Origin: Solibacillus isronensis
GTDB lineage: Bacteria; Bacillota; Bacilli; Bacillales_A; Planococcaceae
Assembly: GCF_900168685.1 (NCBI RefSeq)
Contig: NZ_FVZN01000013.1
Coordinates: 248,001-312,000 of the forward strand
Length of the DNA stretch: 64,000 nucleotides
Direction: 5' to 3'
The stretch's first letter is position 1. Each line of letters begins with the position of its first letter. The translations under genes were made by a program, and so were the position numbers. This document shows positions 43,551-52,612 of the stretch, piece after piece. Under the pieces are notes generated by a model that saw only the letters and a program-made list of their open reading frames with translations, ran no database searches and was not told where the DNA came from.

Positions 43551-44681
43551 CTAATACTTCGCAGCGTCAGAAGATGGGTGCAGAATTTGTTCTACTTCTT
43601 CGTCCGTTACGTCATATCCGTAAAAATCTTTATAGTAACTCTTAATTTCAGCGTTCATATCATAGTCGAATAGTTCAGGCTGGTTGTTGTTTGCCAACCA
43701 TTTCAGCATTAACGGTGCATCGCCACTTGGCGGGAACCAGCGATATATCCCAAGCGGAATCTTATACACCTGCTTGTTTTTCACCGCTTCCACTTCGCTC
43801 CAGTCCTGACCTGGAATCGTATTATTATATAAATCTTCCGGCTGAATTTCCGTGAAGTTCGTTATGTAGATGATTTCCGGATTCCAATTGTAGATTTGCT
43901 CCATGTTCACATCTTTGCGTCCTGTTACGTCGTTTTCCGCAACGTCATTTGCACCTGTTGCGTTCAGCCATTGATTCCCGAAGAAGTTTTTACCGCCAAC
44001 TGTAATCGCCTGCTCAGATAATTGATACAACATAAGCACATTCGGTTTCTCTTCTGCTTTTAAGCTATCGATCTTTTCATAAATTTCGTTTTGTACATCT
44101 GTACCGATTTCGATAAAATTGTCCGCGCGTTCTGTTGTGCTCGCAATTTCACCCGTCAGTTTTAACCAGCTGTTGAATGTTGCAAGTGGCTCTGCTGCCG
44201 CTGCATCAATCGCTTTAATCGCTACCGTGTTGATACCTGCAGCACGTGCCTGCTCGACTGATTTTTCATCTGTTGCAATTTCAAAGAACACATCCGGGTT
44301 AATTTTCATTAATTCCTTAACGTTCATTTCACCGTTTTGTACGAATGATGTATCCGCATTCAAAATTTCCGGAGCCATTTTCGATAAGATCGAATTTTCA
44401 GCTGCATTGTATGAGTTCGGGTGCATTCCTACGATTTCTTTTGCCGAATTTGTTGCGACATACCATGTATGGAAGTACGGTAAAATCCCGCCTGATACGA
44501 TCGAGTTCACTTCAGCAGGAATCGTTACTTCTGTCCCCGCCTGATCGATGACGATTTTCTCTTCTGCCGTCGTTTCAACCTCTTCTCCTGAAGCTGATGT
44601 TGTTGCCTCATTATCTGAACATGCTGCTAGTGCCATTGAAGTGAGTGCAAGCGTTGTCAAAATTACTTTACGTCCTACCAT
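43551..44681 (-). CDS. iron-complex ABC transporter substrate-binding lipoprotein
   Basis: A 376-residue lipoprotein: signal peptide with lipobox ALAAC (Cys21), then a Thr/Glu-rich linker and two periplasmic-binding-like lobes. IYRWFPPSGDAPLMLKWLA near the C-terminus is typical of cobalamin/Fe3+-siderophore class III binding proteins. It captures the substrate outside the membrane for the permease-ATPase below it. A Fur box upstream predicts iron repression. Confidence 0.9.
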   Translation of the reverse strand: MVGRKVILTTLALTSMALAACSDNEATTSASGEEVETTAEEKIVIDQAGTEVTIPAEVNSIVSGGILPYFHTWYVATNSAKEIVGMHPNSYNAAENSILSKMAPEILNADTSFVQNGEMNVKELMKINPDVFFEIATDEKSVEQARAAGINTVAIKAIDAAAAEPLATFNSWLKLTGEIASTTERADNFIEIGTDVQNEIYEKIDSLKAEEKPNVLMLYQLSEQAITVGGKNFFGNQWLNATGANDVAENDVTGRKDVNMEQIYNWNPEIIYITNFTEIQPEDLYNNTIPGQDWSEVEAVKNKQVYKIPLGIYRWFPPSGDAPLMLKWLANNNQPELFDYDMNAEIKSYYKDFYGYDVTDEEVEQILHPSSDAAKY

Positions 44682-44767
44682 TGTTTTCTCTCCTTAATCT
44701 CTCGTTTTCACGAAATTTATTATTTTAATAAAATATTATTTGATTTCCATTCGAGATTGAGTATAAT

Positions 44768-44788
44768 TGATAATGATTTTCATTGTCA
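44768..44788. promoter_or_regulatory. Fur box in the divergent promoter
   Basis: TGATAATGATTTTCATTGTCA closely matches the Fur consensus (TGATAATGATAATCATTATCA). It lies 87 bp before the binding-protein start and 70 bp before the 44858 gene, so it can control both directions. Confidence 0.88.
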
Positions 44789-44857
44789 ATGATAATTCGG
44801 TTTGCAAATGAGAATTTGTATCAATTAATTAAATTTACAGGATTAAAGGAGATTTTT

Positions 44858-45502
44858 ATGTCTGAATATAAAATTGTAAAACTGGAAGGCGGACATGCAT
44901 TCAGCTTAGAGGGACGTGCCATGAATGTCTCTAACGAACCAATGGACCATGTCACATTCATCGACCAGTATGAAATTTCGACTGCTGACCTTGCTCGCTT
45001 CAACGTAATGGTCGTAACGGACTTTATCGATCAGGAGCATCTTTACGAGCACAAACAAGTGATTGAAAACTTCTTAAATGAAGGGAAAATTATTATTGCC
45101 AACACACATATTTTCCGTCCTTGGCTACCAGGTGTTGGTCTGTTCATGCCAAAGGAAATTAAGTCCCACGCAGATTATGTAATGGAGCCTGCAGCTGAAG
45201 GTACATTTTATGAAGGCGTTGACATGATGAAACTTACATACCGTAAAGGCGTTTCCGGATTTTATGCGCGCGGCTCGCATTCGGTAGTCAACAAACAATC
45301 GGAAATCGTGCTGCAGTTTACGGATGGCACACCGATCGTTTTCATCGATCGCACTGCTACTAAAGGAACTGTTGTCGCAGCATCTTGCCGTGATTTTCTG
45401 ACATATGCAACTGGTGAAAACTCGACTCAGCTGATCGCACCACAGTTTTTAGTGTGGCTCGATCAAGAATTACTACGTTTGAAAGAAGGATCTGAAGCAT
45501 GA
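44858..45502 (+). CDS. uncharacterised GATase1-like protein, Fur-linked (first of pair)
   Basis: About 214 residues; ATG 44858 follows AAAGGAG. The order of strands and helices (ARFNVMVVTDFIDQEHLYEH; GKIIIANTHIFRPWLPG; GTVVAASCRDFLTYATG) resembles class I glutamine amidotransferase-like folds (ThuA/PfpI type). No full Cys-His-Glu triad is evident: a Cys occurs in AASCRDF only. It overlaps the next gene by four bases and shares the Fur box with the ABC transporter, so a role in handling imported iron chelate is likely but unproven. Confidence 0.6.
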   Translation: MSEYKIVKLEGGHAFSLEGRAMNVSNEPMDHVTFIDQYEISTADLARFNVMVVTDFIDQEHLYEHKQVIENFLNEGKIIIANTHIFRPWLPGVGLFMPKEIKSHADYVMEPAAEGTFYEGVDMMKLTYRKGVSGFYARGSHSVVNKQSEIVLQFTDGTPIVFIDRTATKGTVVAASCRDFLTYATGENSTQLIAPQFLVWLDQELLRLKEGSEA

Positions 45503-46110
45503 GAAAAATAGCCGTATTATATAGTGGGCACGCGCCTCATTACGTGACATTCAATACACCAAAATTCAAGCAGTACTTCGAGAAAATCATCTATTTACCG
45601 CGCTTTGTCGAGGAAGATTTGGAAGGAATGGATGTACTGATCGTGCCTTCTCAATTGCACAATAAATTATTGTTGGAAGCAGCACCTGCAATCCGACGCT
45701 TTGCAGATAACGGCGGCGTTGTCGTAGCATTCGGACCTCAGCCGTGGCAATGGATTCCGGGCCAAAACTGGGAAACACGCCCGACGAACTTCTGGTGGTG
45801 GCTTGAAAAAGATGCGGACAGCGGCTTACGAATGGTCGCACCGGATTACCCGTTATTCCGTGACGGTTTTCTGGATGAAGCTGGCTGCACATGGCATCAG
45901 CATGGTGTATTTCACTTACAGGAAGGCATGCAGTCATTGATTGATATGAAGGATGGCGGTTCATTATTGTATGTCGATAAAGTAAGTTCAAAAGGTACTT
46001 GGATCGTGACAACACTTGACCCGGACTTCCACTTCGGTTCGTATTTCATGCCGGCAACGGAGAAGTTCATGGACGGCTTCTTCCCTTGGTTAGCGTTCGG
46101 GGAAATTTAA
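45499..46110 (+). CDS. uncharacterised GATase1-like protein, Fur-linked (second of pair)
   Basis: A 203-residue protein: KIAVLYSGHAPHYVTFNTPK, DVLIVPSQLHNKLLLEA, IRRFADNGGVVVAFGPQPWQ, then a Trp-rich stretch WETRPTNFWWWLEK and GTWIVTTLDPDFHFGS. The fold looks like a flavodoxin/GATase-type Rossmann domain, related in plan to the gene before it. ATG overlaps the upstream stop (ATGA). The high Trp and His content is unusual and could bind an aromatic or metal-bearing ligand. Confidence 0.6.
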   Translation: MRKIAVLYSGHAPHYVTFNTPKFKQYFEKIIYLPRFVEEDLEGMDVLIVPSQLHNKLLLEAAPAIRRFADNGGVVVAFGPQPWQWIPGQNWETRPTNFWWWLEKDADSGLRMVAPDYPLFRDGFLDEAGCTWHQHGVFHLQEGMQSLIDMKDGGSLLYVDKVSSKGTWIVTTLDPDFHFGSYFMPATEKFMDGFFPWLAFGEI

Positions 46111-46115
46111 TTGAA

Positions 46116-46156
46116 AAAAGCATGGTACCCGCAATTGATACGGGCGCCATGCTTTT
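46116..46156. terminator. bidirectional terminator between convergent genes
   Basis: AAAAGCATGGTACCCG pairs with CGGGCGCCATGCTTTT. Confidence 0.85.
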
Positions 46157-46168
46157 CATTTGTTTTAA

Positions 46169-46462
46169 TTAGTCGTTGCTGTTGTCATCTGCATTATCAT
46201 CAACAGTGCCATCAACAGCGCCATCAACATCTTTATCGTCATCTAAGGTATCTTCTACGTTGTCATCGTTATTGTCGTTGTTGTCGTCGCCATCAACATC
46301 TAATTCTACATTCGTATCGTCATTGTTGTCATCGACTAAGCCATCATCTGTACCGTCATCGATGTTGTTGTCGATGTTCGTATCGTCCTCATCGTTACAT
46401 GCTGCAAGCGATAATGATAGTAACAGCGTCATCATCAGAGTAGGTGTCTTTTTAAGTTTCAT
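46169..46462 (-). CDS. Asp/Asn-rich low-complexity lipoprotein
   Basis: About 97 residues: signal peptide with lipobox LSLAAC, then almost entirely Asp, Asn, Thr and Val (DDNNDDTNVELDVDGDDNND). The mature part would be a highly acidic, disordered tether outside the membrane; it could bind Ca2+ or other cations. ATG 46462 follows AAAGGAGG. Repeats at DNA level make length variation likely. Confidence 0.75.
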   Translation of the reverse strand: MKLKKTPTLMMTLLLSLSLAACNDEDDTNIDNNIDDGTDDGLVDDNNDDTNVELDVDGDDNNDNNDDNVEDTLDDDKDVDGAVDGTVDDNADDNSND

Positions 46463-46616
46463 ATTGTAATAGCCTCCTTTGGTGTATGGTTTTATGATTC
46501 CCCGATTTATAAAAGAAAAACATCTTTTATGATTTTCCACCTCAAAAAGAAATTTTCCGGCATTGTATTTTCTTTACGATTTACATTCGTTATAGTGAAT
46601 TGAGGAGGTGAAAATC

Positions 46617-47546
46617 GTGCAGCAAACCAGGCATTATTTATTCGTCAAAACATTGTTGAATCGCATGAAAATGGATGATTTGGACGCACCCTCAATCGAG
46701 CAGGAATTTTACCGATTGGAGGCCGGCTTATCAGGCGAACAAAAGCTGAAACGGCTGCTCTCGGACTATCATTTTAAATCCGCTTTCCATATTTTTTATA
46801 ATTTCGAATGCATCAATTCAAAAGGTTTTACCCATCAAATGGACGCTTTGCTCATTACGCCAAATTTTGTCGTCGTTATTGAAGTAAAACAAATGTCCGG
46901 CACCCTTTACTACAAACCGGCGCTCCATGAATTTTCCCGCATCCACGATAATGTCAGCGAAAACTTCCCGAACCCGTTTGACCAGGCATACCGCCACCAG
47001 CTTTTTTTGGAGCATCAATTTAAAGCGTGGCAAATTTCCATCCCAATTTACCATATCGTCGCGCTCGCCAATCACCGCGCAACACTCGACCATTCCCTTT
47101 CCAATTTCCCGATCATGCATATGAGCGGTATCCCCAGGTTTATCGAAAAACTGTATAAGCAGCATCCGAATCCTCGCGTGAATATTACTTTTCTGCAAAA
47201 TCAATTAGAGCAACTTTATGAACAGCTCCCCCCTCGTAGGGGCATTGAAAGGCACCGGCTACGTAACGGAGTTCTCTGTAAGGAGTGCGATTATGTCAAT
47301 GAAATGCATTATAGACAAGGCTATTTTATTTGCCCGGTATGTCAGGTGAAAAGTAAAGAAGCATTGTATGAAACTTTTCTGCAATACCGAATTTTAGTCG
47401 GCCCACGCATAACGAATAAAGAGTTCCGTGAGTTTTTTAATATTTCGTGTATCCATACTGCTTCGAAACTGTTGGCGAAAGCCGGTCTGGAGAAGCACGG
47501 GGTGAATAAAGGGACTTATTATTTAATTCCGGAGAAGTTTGAATAG
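46617..47546 (+). CDS. NERD-domain (nuclease-related) protein with zinc ribbon
   Basis: About 309 residues. The NERD domain is residues ~35-150: EQKLKRLLSDYHFKSAFHIF, HQMDALLITPNFVVVIEVKQ (Asp and Glu-x-Lys), a fold related to PD-(D/E)XK nucleases. The C-terminal part carries a zinc ribbon (LCKECDYVNE ... FICPVCQ) and ends in a helical region. GTG 46617 is preferred, with GAGGAGG placed at a normal distance; the earlier GTG overlaps that signal. The function is unknown in this family. Confidence 0.8.
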   Translation: MQQTRHYLFVKTLLNRMKMDDLDAPSIEQEFYRLEAGLSGEQKLKRLLSDYHFKSAFHIFYNFECINSKGFTHQMDALLITPNFVVVIEVKQMSGTLYYKPALHEFSRIHDNVSENFPNPFDQAYRHQLFLEHQFKAWQISIPIYHIVALANHRATLDHSLSNFPIMHMSGIPRFIEKLYKQHPNPRVNITFLQNQLEQLYEQLPPRRGIERHRLRNGVLCKECDYVNEMHYRQGYFICPVCQVKSKEALYETFLQYRILVGPRITNKEFREFFNISCIHTASKLLAKAGLEKHGVNKGTYYLIPEKFE

Positions 47547-47576
47547 ATGTACAATATAGAAAAGGACGTGACGAAT

Positions 47577-47867
47577 ATGAAGGAAAAACAACGTCGTAAC
47601 CATGTTGATTCGGCAACTAAGGAGCTTATTATCAAATCTGTAGCAGAAGAAGGCGCAAAGGTTTCCGACATCGCTGGTCGATATGATGTCGGCCATTCGA
47701 CAGTTCATCGGTGGGTGAAAGAATACCGCGAGTCACTGACAGACTTGGTCCCAGCAAGCGAAGCAGAAAAAATAAGAGCAGCTTATGAGAAGAAAATTCG
47801 CGCATTGGAAGAAGAGAATGAAATTTTGAGAAAAGCGATTCATGGACTTTCGGACATTGAACGGTAA
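47577..47867 (+). CDS. transposase-like helix-turn-helix protein (orphan OrfA type)
   Basis: About 96 residues: an HTH_23/28-type domain (KELIIKSVAEEGAKVSDIAG, then RYDVGHSTVHRWVKEYRESL) and a C-terminal coiled coil (KIRALEEENEILRKAIHGL). This is the OrfA layout of IS3 elements, but there is no OrfB and no inverted repeats around it. ATG follows AAAGGACGTG. It may be a domesticated DNA-binding protein. It is followed by a strong terminator and by the first TTATTAGAA array. Confidence 0.75.
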   Translation: MKEKQRRNHVDSATKELIIKSVAEEGAKVSDIAGRYDVGHSTVHRWVKEYRESLTDLVPASEAEKIRAAYEKKIRALEEENEILRKAIHGLSDIER

Positions 47868-47879
47868 ATCGAGAGGCAG

Positions 47880-47910
47880 ACCCCCACATTCCATAGGCGG
47901 GGGTCTTTCT
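47880..47910 (+). terminator. terminator after the 47577 gene
   Basis: GACCCCC ... GGGGGTC stem followed by TTTCT. Confidence 0.85.
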
Positions 47911-48235
47911 AATATATCCGAAAAAGTTCTAATATAAATTTATTTGTTCTAATATATTACCGATCTTCTAAAATAAATGCGGTTTGTTCTAATAAGTGTT
48001 CCAGATGTTCAAATAAAGTATCTACTTCTTCTAATATCGTACCAACATTTTCTAATAAACGACTCAAATGTTCTAATAAAATCACGGTAAGCTTTCTCCC
48101 AGCCCTTTTCACCCGGAATAAAAGCTCTTTTCCACCTCAAATTCAAGGAACTTCTAATATCCATCCCAGTTCTTCTAATATCACTCGCACTTTTTCTAAT
48201 AACCGGCTCCATTGTTCTAATAAAATCCCCTCCAC
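47907..48235 (-). repeat. 21-bp-period TTATTAGAA array 1
   Basis: On the plus strand TTCTAATA(TA/A) starts at 47907, 47927, 47947, 47966, 47987, 48008, 48029, 48050, 48071, then after four degenerate periods at 48152, 48173, 48194 and 48215. The spacing is 20-21 bp with variable DNA between. On the minus strand one frame reads LLEHLSRLLENVGTILEEVD, i.e. LLE heptads. The central part is nearly identical to array 2. It lies between two convergent genes. Confidence 0.9.
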
Positions 48236-48243
48236 CACCCCAA

Positions 48244-48277
48244 CAAAAAAACAGCACCGGAACCCCCCCGATGCTGT
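48244..48277 (-). terminator. terminator of the MFS gene
   Basis: On the minus strand CAGCATCGG pairs with CCGGTGCTG and is followed by seven T. Confidence 0.8.
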
Positions 48278-48294
48278 AATTCCTACCTATTAAA

Positions 48295-49707
48295 TTAATT
48301 CCCAACCGGCTTGCTGTTCTTCACGAAGAACGAACCAACCAAACCTAATACCGAAACGACTGTCACGACGATGAACGCTGAGTGAACACCGTGTGCTAAA
48401 AACTCTGCCGGTAAAGCGTTGCTGAATTTTTCGATATAGTTTTGCTGACCGATTGTGAACATTGTAATCGCAACCGCTGTACCTGAAGCACCGGCGATTT
48501 GCGTTAATGTGTTTAATGCTGCTGAACCGTCAGCAAATTTCTGTGGTGCCAATGAGTTCATCGCATTCGTTTGTGCCGGCATGATTGTCATCGATACTCC
48601 GACAAAGAATACACATAAGTTTACAATGATAATCCAAGTTGCAGTTGTTGCTGAAATTGTTGTTAAAAATACGATCATCGACACTAAAATCATCGCAAAA
48701 CCGATACGTGTAAAGATTTTCGCTCCGACTTTATCGAAGTTTGTCCCAACGATTGGTGACATGATGATATTTAAAATGTTACCCGGCAACATACATAAAC
48801 CTGCCGTTAATGCTGCGAAACCTAATACTGTTTTCAGGAACATCGGCACTAAAATCGCCACTGAAAGAATCATGAACATTGTCGCAACCATCAACGCGAC
48901 ACCTAAAGAGAACATCGGTGATTTGAATACCGATAAGTCGATCATCGGCTCGTCCATTTTTGTTTGGCGAACGCCGAATACTACTAATAAAACTAAGCCA
49001 ATAACAAGTGGTGCCCAAACGATTGGTTTTGAAATCGATTGCTCCGCTAATGTTGCTAACGCGAATACAACACCACCGAAACCGAATGTAGAAGCTATTA
49101 ATGATAATAAATCAATTTTTGGACGTGTTACGTTTGAAACATTGTCCACTTTAGCAATTGCTAAAACGATTACAAGGGCATAAACAACGACCATGATCCA
49201 GAAAATATATCTCCAGCTTAAAGAAGATACGATTAAACCTGCGATTGATGGACCTAATGCCGGACCTGCCGTTAAGATAATCCCTACAAACCCCATGACC
49301 GCGCCACGTTTTTGTACCGGGAAAATCAGCATTACAACACTGAACATTAACGGTAGAATAATCCCTGTTGCAAGTGCTTGTACGAAACGACCTGCCAGTA
49401 ATACCGCAAAGTTCGGTGCTAATGCGCCTAATAATGAACCGATCACTGCGAACACAACTGCCGCCACTACTAATTGACGTGTTGTAAACCAACGGACTAA
49501 ATAAGATGATAATGGAACTAATACGGCTAATACTAATAAGTAGCCAGTTGTTAACCATGCTGCTGATGCGGCTGATACACCGAAGTCATCCATAATATTT
49601 GTTAACGCCATGTTTAATGCCGTTTCACCAAATAAACCAACGAATGTACTGATCATCAGAACAGCTGCCATGCCTTTTGGGCTTTTCACATTGAATAGTG
49701 CTGCCAT
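48295..49707 (-). CDS. MFS drug exporter of the DHA2 (EmrB/QacA, LmrB-like) family
   Basis: A 470-residue, 14-helix proton-driven efflux pump. Landmarks are AAWLTTGYLLVLAVLVPLSS (motif D1-like), GRFVQALATGIILPLMFSVV and GPALGPSIAGLIVSSLSWRY (motif C of exporters). ATG follows AGGAGG. Upstream and upstream of the tetR gene lie matching 18-bp motifs resembling LmrA/YxaF boxes, so it is probably the B. subtilis LmrB counterpart (lincomycin and other drugs). The substrate range is inferred. Confidence 0.88.
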   Translation of the reverse strand: MAALFNVKSPKGMAAVLMISTFVGLFGETALNMALTNIMDDFGVSAASAAWLTTGYLLVLAVLVPLSSYLVRWFTTRQLVVAAVVFAVIGSLLGALAPNFAVLLAGRFVQALATGIILPLMFSVVMLIFPVQKRGAVMGFVGIILTAGPALGPSIAGLIVSSLSWRYIFWIMVVVYALVIVLAIAKVDNVSNVTRPKIDLLSLIASTFGFGGVVFALATLAEQSISKPIVWAPLVIGLVLLVVFGVRQTKMDEPMIDLSVFKSPMFSLGVALMVATMFMILSVAILVPMFLKTVLGFAALTAGLCMLPGNILNIIMSPIVGTNFDKVGAKIFTRIGFAMILVSMIVFLTTISATTATWIIIVNLCVFFVGVSMTIMPAQTNAMNSLAPQKFADGSAALNTLTQIAGASGTAVAITMFTIGQQNYIEKFSNALPAEFLAHGVHSAFIVVTVVSVLGLVGSFFVKNSKPVGN

Positions 49708-50107
49708 TTTTGTTTCCTCCTATCGTATAAGACTCTTTTATGAAAGATGATAATTGCTTTGTATCATGCTTTTTGCTGTTATATAACTCAAACAGCACGC
49801 TTTAAAATATATCAAATTTTTTCATGGAAATTCAATGACTCAGGCGAAAAATATTAGACCGGTCGTTATAATTGTGAACACTCATTATCCAGTTTTAACC
49901 TTAACTGGGCCTATCTTTCGTAGATATTTATTTACATATTTCTGTGTAAACGATTGCATTATTTCCAATAAAATTTGTAGCGTTACAACAAAAACATTGC
50001 TACATCAACATTTACAAACGATTTCATATCCATTGCTATGAAAAACAATAATTTTGCAATAGTTTTCCACGAACTAAACATAAAAAACAGGCTAATTGTG
50101 AACAATA
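49708..50107. other. promoter region of the MFS gene, no gene seen
   Basis: About 400 bp of AT-rich DNA. The only recognisable element is the TetR operator at 49853-49870. Confidence 0.5.
49853..49870. promoter_or_regulatory. TetR (LmrA/YxaF-like) operator upstream of the MFS gene
   Basis: ATTAGACCGGTCGTTATA; its counterpart before tetR is ATTAGACCAGTTGTTATA on the minus strand, 16 of 18 identical. The core TAGACCRGTY resembles the known LmrA/YxaF box. Confidence 0.8.
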
Positions 50108-50145
50108 AAAAAGCCTGTCCAGAAATCACATTCCGGACAAGCCTT
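50108..50145 (-). terminator. terminator of the tetR gene
   Basis: On the minus strand AAAGGCTTGTCCGGAATG pairs with the complementary half ending GGACAGGCTTT and runs into TTTTTAT. Confidence 0.85.
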
Positions 50146-50729
50146 TACTTATACTGCGCAACCAACGCAGGGATGACTTTGCTTATATTTAATAACGGCT
50201 CGTTCGAACGCTGGGACAATGACAGGGTAACGGCCCCTTCAATCATCGCGCTTACCGCTTTACTCAATGTGACAGCCGCTTCATCACTAAACCCGTTGGC
50301 AATCAATTTTGTGTAATAAATTGATTCCCAGTACTTATACGTATCACCGCATACTTTCCGCAAACGCTCATTCATAAATGCCGATTCCGCCGCAAGCAGT
50401 CCGAACGGCATCATCGTATAGGAACGCTCCTCAAGTCCATTGTCCAGATCAAATAGGTCGGCCATCGCTAAAATATGGGCATTCAGTGCTGCCCCGACAT
50501 CCTCGAACTCGTTCATATAATGCTGAATGACCGCACCGATTCGCCGTTTTGACAATACGATCGCTTCTTCGGCAAGCTGCTCCTTCCCTTCAGGAAAATA
50601 GTGATACAGCGACCCTTTTGGTGATCCCGATTCTTTAATAATCTGATTTAAACCGGTCCCGTGGAAACCTTGAAAGTAAAACAACCGTGTCGCTGTTTCT
50701 AAAATTTTGTCTTTCGTTTGATTAGACAT
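50145..50729 (-). CDS. TetR/AcrR-family repressor (LmrA/YxaF-like)
   Basis: A 194-residue repressor: helix-turn-helix in ILETATRLFYFQGFHGTGLN, then QIIKESGSPKGSLYHYFPEG, followed by an all-helical ligand-binding domain. The SPKGSLYHYFPEGKEQLA pattern is typical of the LmrA/YxaF group. Operator-like motifs are found both upstream of this gene and of the MFS gene, so it probably represses both. ATG follows GAGGG. Confidence 0.92.
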   Translation of the reverse strand: MSNQTKDKILETATRLFYFQGFHGTGLNQIIKESGSPKGSLYHYFPEGKEQLAEEAIVLSKRRIGAVIQHYMNEFEDVGAALNAHILAMADLFDLDNGLEERSYTMMPFGLLAAESAFMNERLRKVCGDTYKYWESIYYTKLIANGFSDEAAVTLSKAVSAMIEGAVTLSLSQRSNEPLLNISKVIPALVAQYK

Positions 50730-50746
50730 ACCGTTCCCTCACCATC

Positions 50747-50764
50747 TATAACAACTGGTCTAAT
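50747..50764. promoter_or_regulatory. TetR operator upstream of its own gene
   Basis: TATAACAACTGGTCTAAT (reverse complement ATTAGACCAGTTGTTATA), 18-21 bp before the start codon, matching the site at 49853. Confidence 0.8.
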
Positions 50765-50879
50765 TTCAACCAAGTATGTGCCGTTAAATTTGAATAGCTT
50801 AAACATATCACATATTCTAGCGCTTATATAATAACGAGAGGCCAACGTTCACAAACTTTCAACAAATTATCCCCCAGAT

Positions 50880-51190
50880 TTTCTAATATAATCTAAAATG
50901 TTCTAATATAAATTTATTTGTTCTAATATATTTCCGGTTTTCTAATATAAGTGCGGTTTGTTCTAATAAGTGTTCCAGATGTTCAAATAAAGTATCTACT
51001 TCTTCTAATATCGTACCGACATTTTCTAATAAACGACTCAAATGTTCTAATAAACTCACGGCACGCCTTCTTCTCGCGCTTTTCACTTGGAATAAAAGCT
51101 CTTCTTCAAGGAACTTCTAATATCCACTCCAGTTCTTCTAATATCACCAAGATTTCTTCTAATAACCGATCCATTTCTTCTAGTAAAACC
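50880..51190 (-). repeat. 21-bp-period TTATTAGAA array 2
   Basis: TTCTAATA motifs recur every ~20-21 bp as in array 1. About 240 bp (from GCGGTTTGTTCTAATAAGTG on) align with array 1, with only one difference in the first ~100 bases. A GTG-initiated minus frame of 67 codons (50883-51086) reads LLEHLSRLLENVGTILEEVD, then TLFEHLEHLLEQ, the same peptide as in array 1. It lies between tetR and eno. Confidence 0.9.
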
Positions 51191-51193
51191 ACC

Positions 51194-51224
51194 AAAAAAA
51201 GACACCCGCCAAAAAGCGAGTGCC
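51194..51224 (-). terminator. terminator of eno
   Basis: On the minus strand GGCACTCGC pairs with GCGGGTGTC and is followed by seven T. Confidence 0.85.
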
Positions 51225-51243
51225 CAATCCAACTGTAAAACAA

Positions 51244-52596
<1,353 letters not shown>

Positions 52597-52612
52597 TTAA
52601 CCGCGCGATCTA

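Noticed and set aside
46176-46469. Ser-rich plus-strand frame
   Set aside because: It is the antisense of the Asp/Asn-rich lipoprotein; its composition is a by-product of GAT/GAC-rich DNA.
50883-51086. A 67-codon coding sequence within array 2
   Set aside because: Not listed as a gene: GTG start without a ribosome binding site, and array 3 breaks the frame repeatedly. Kept as a property of the repeat.
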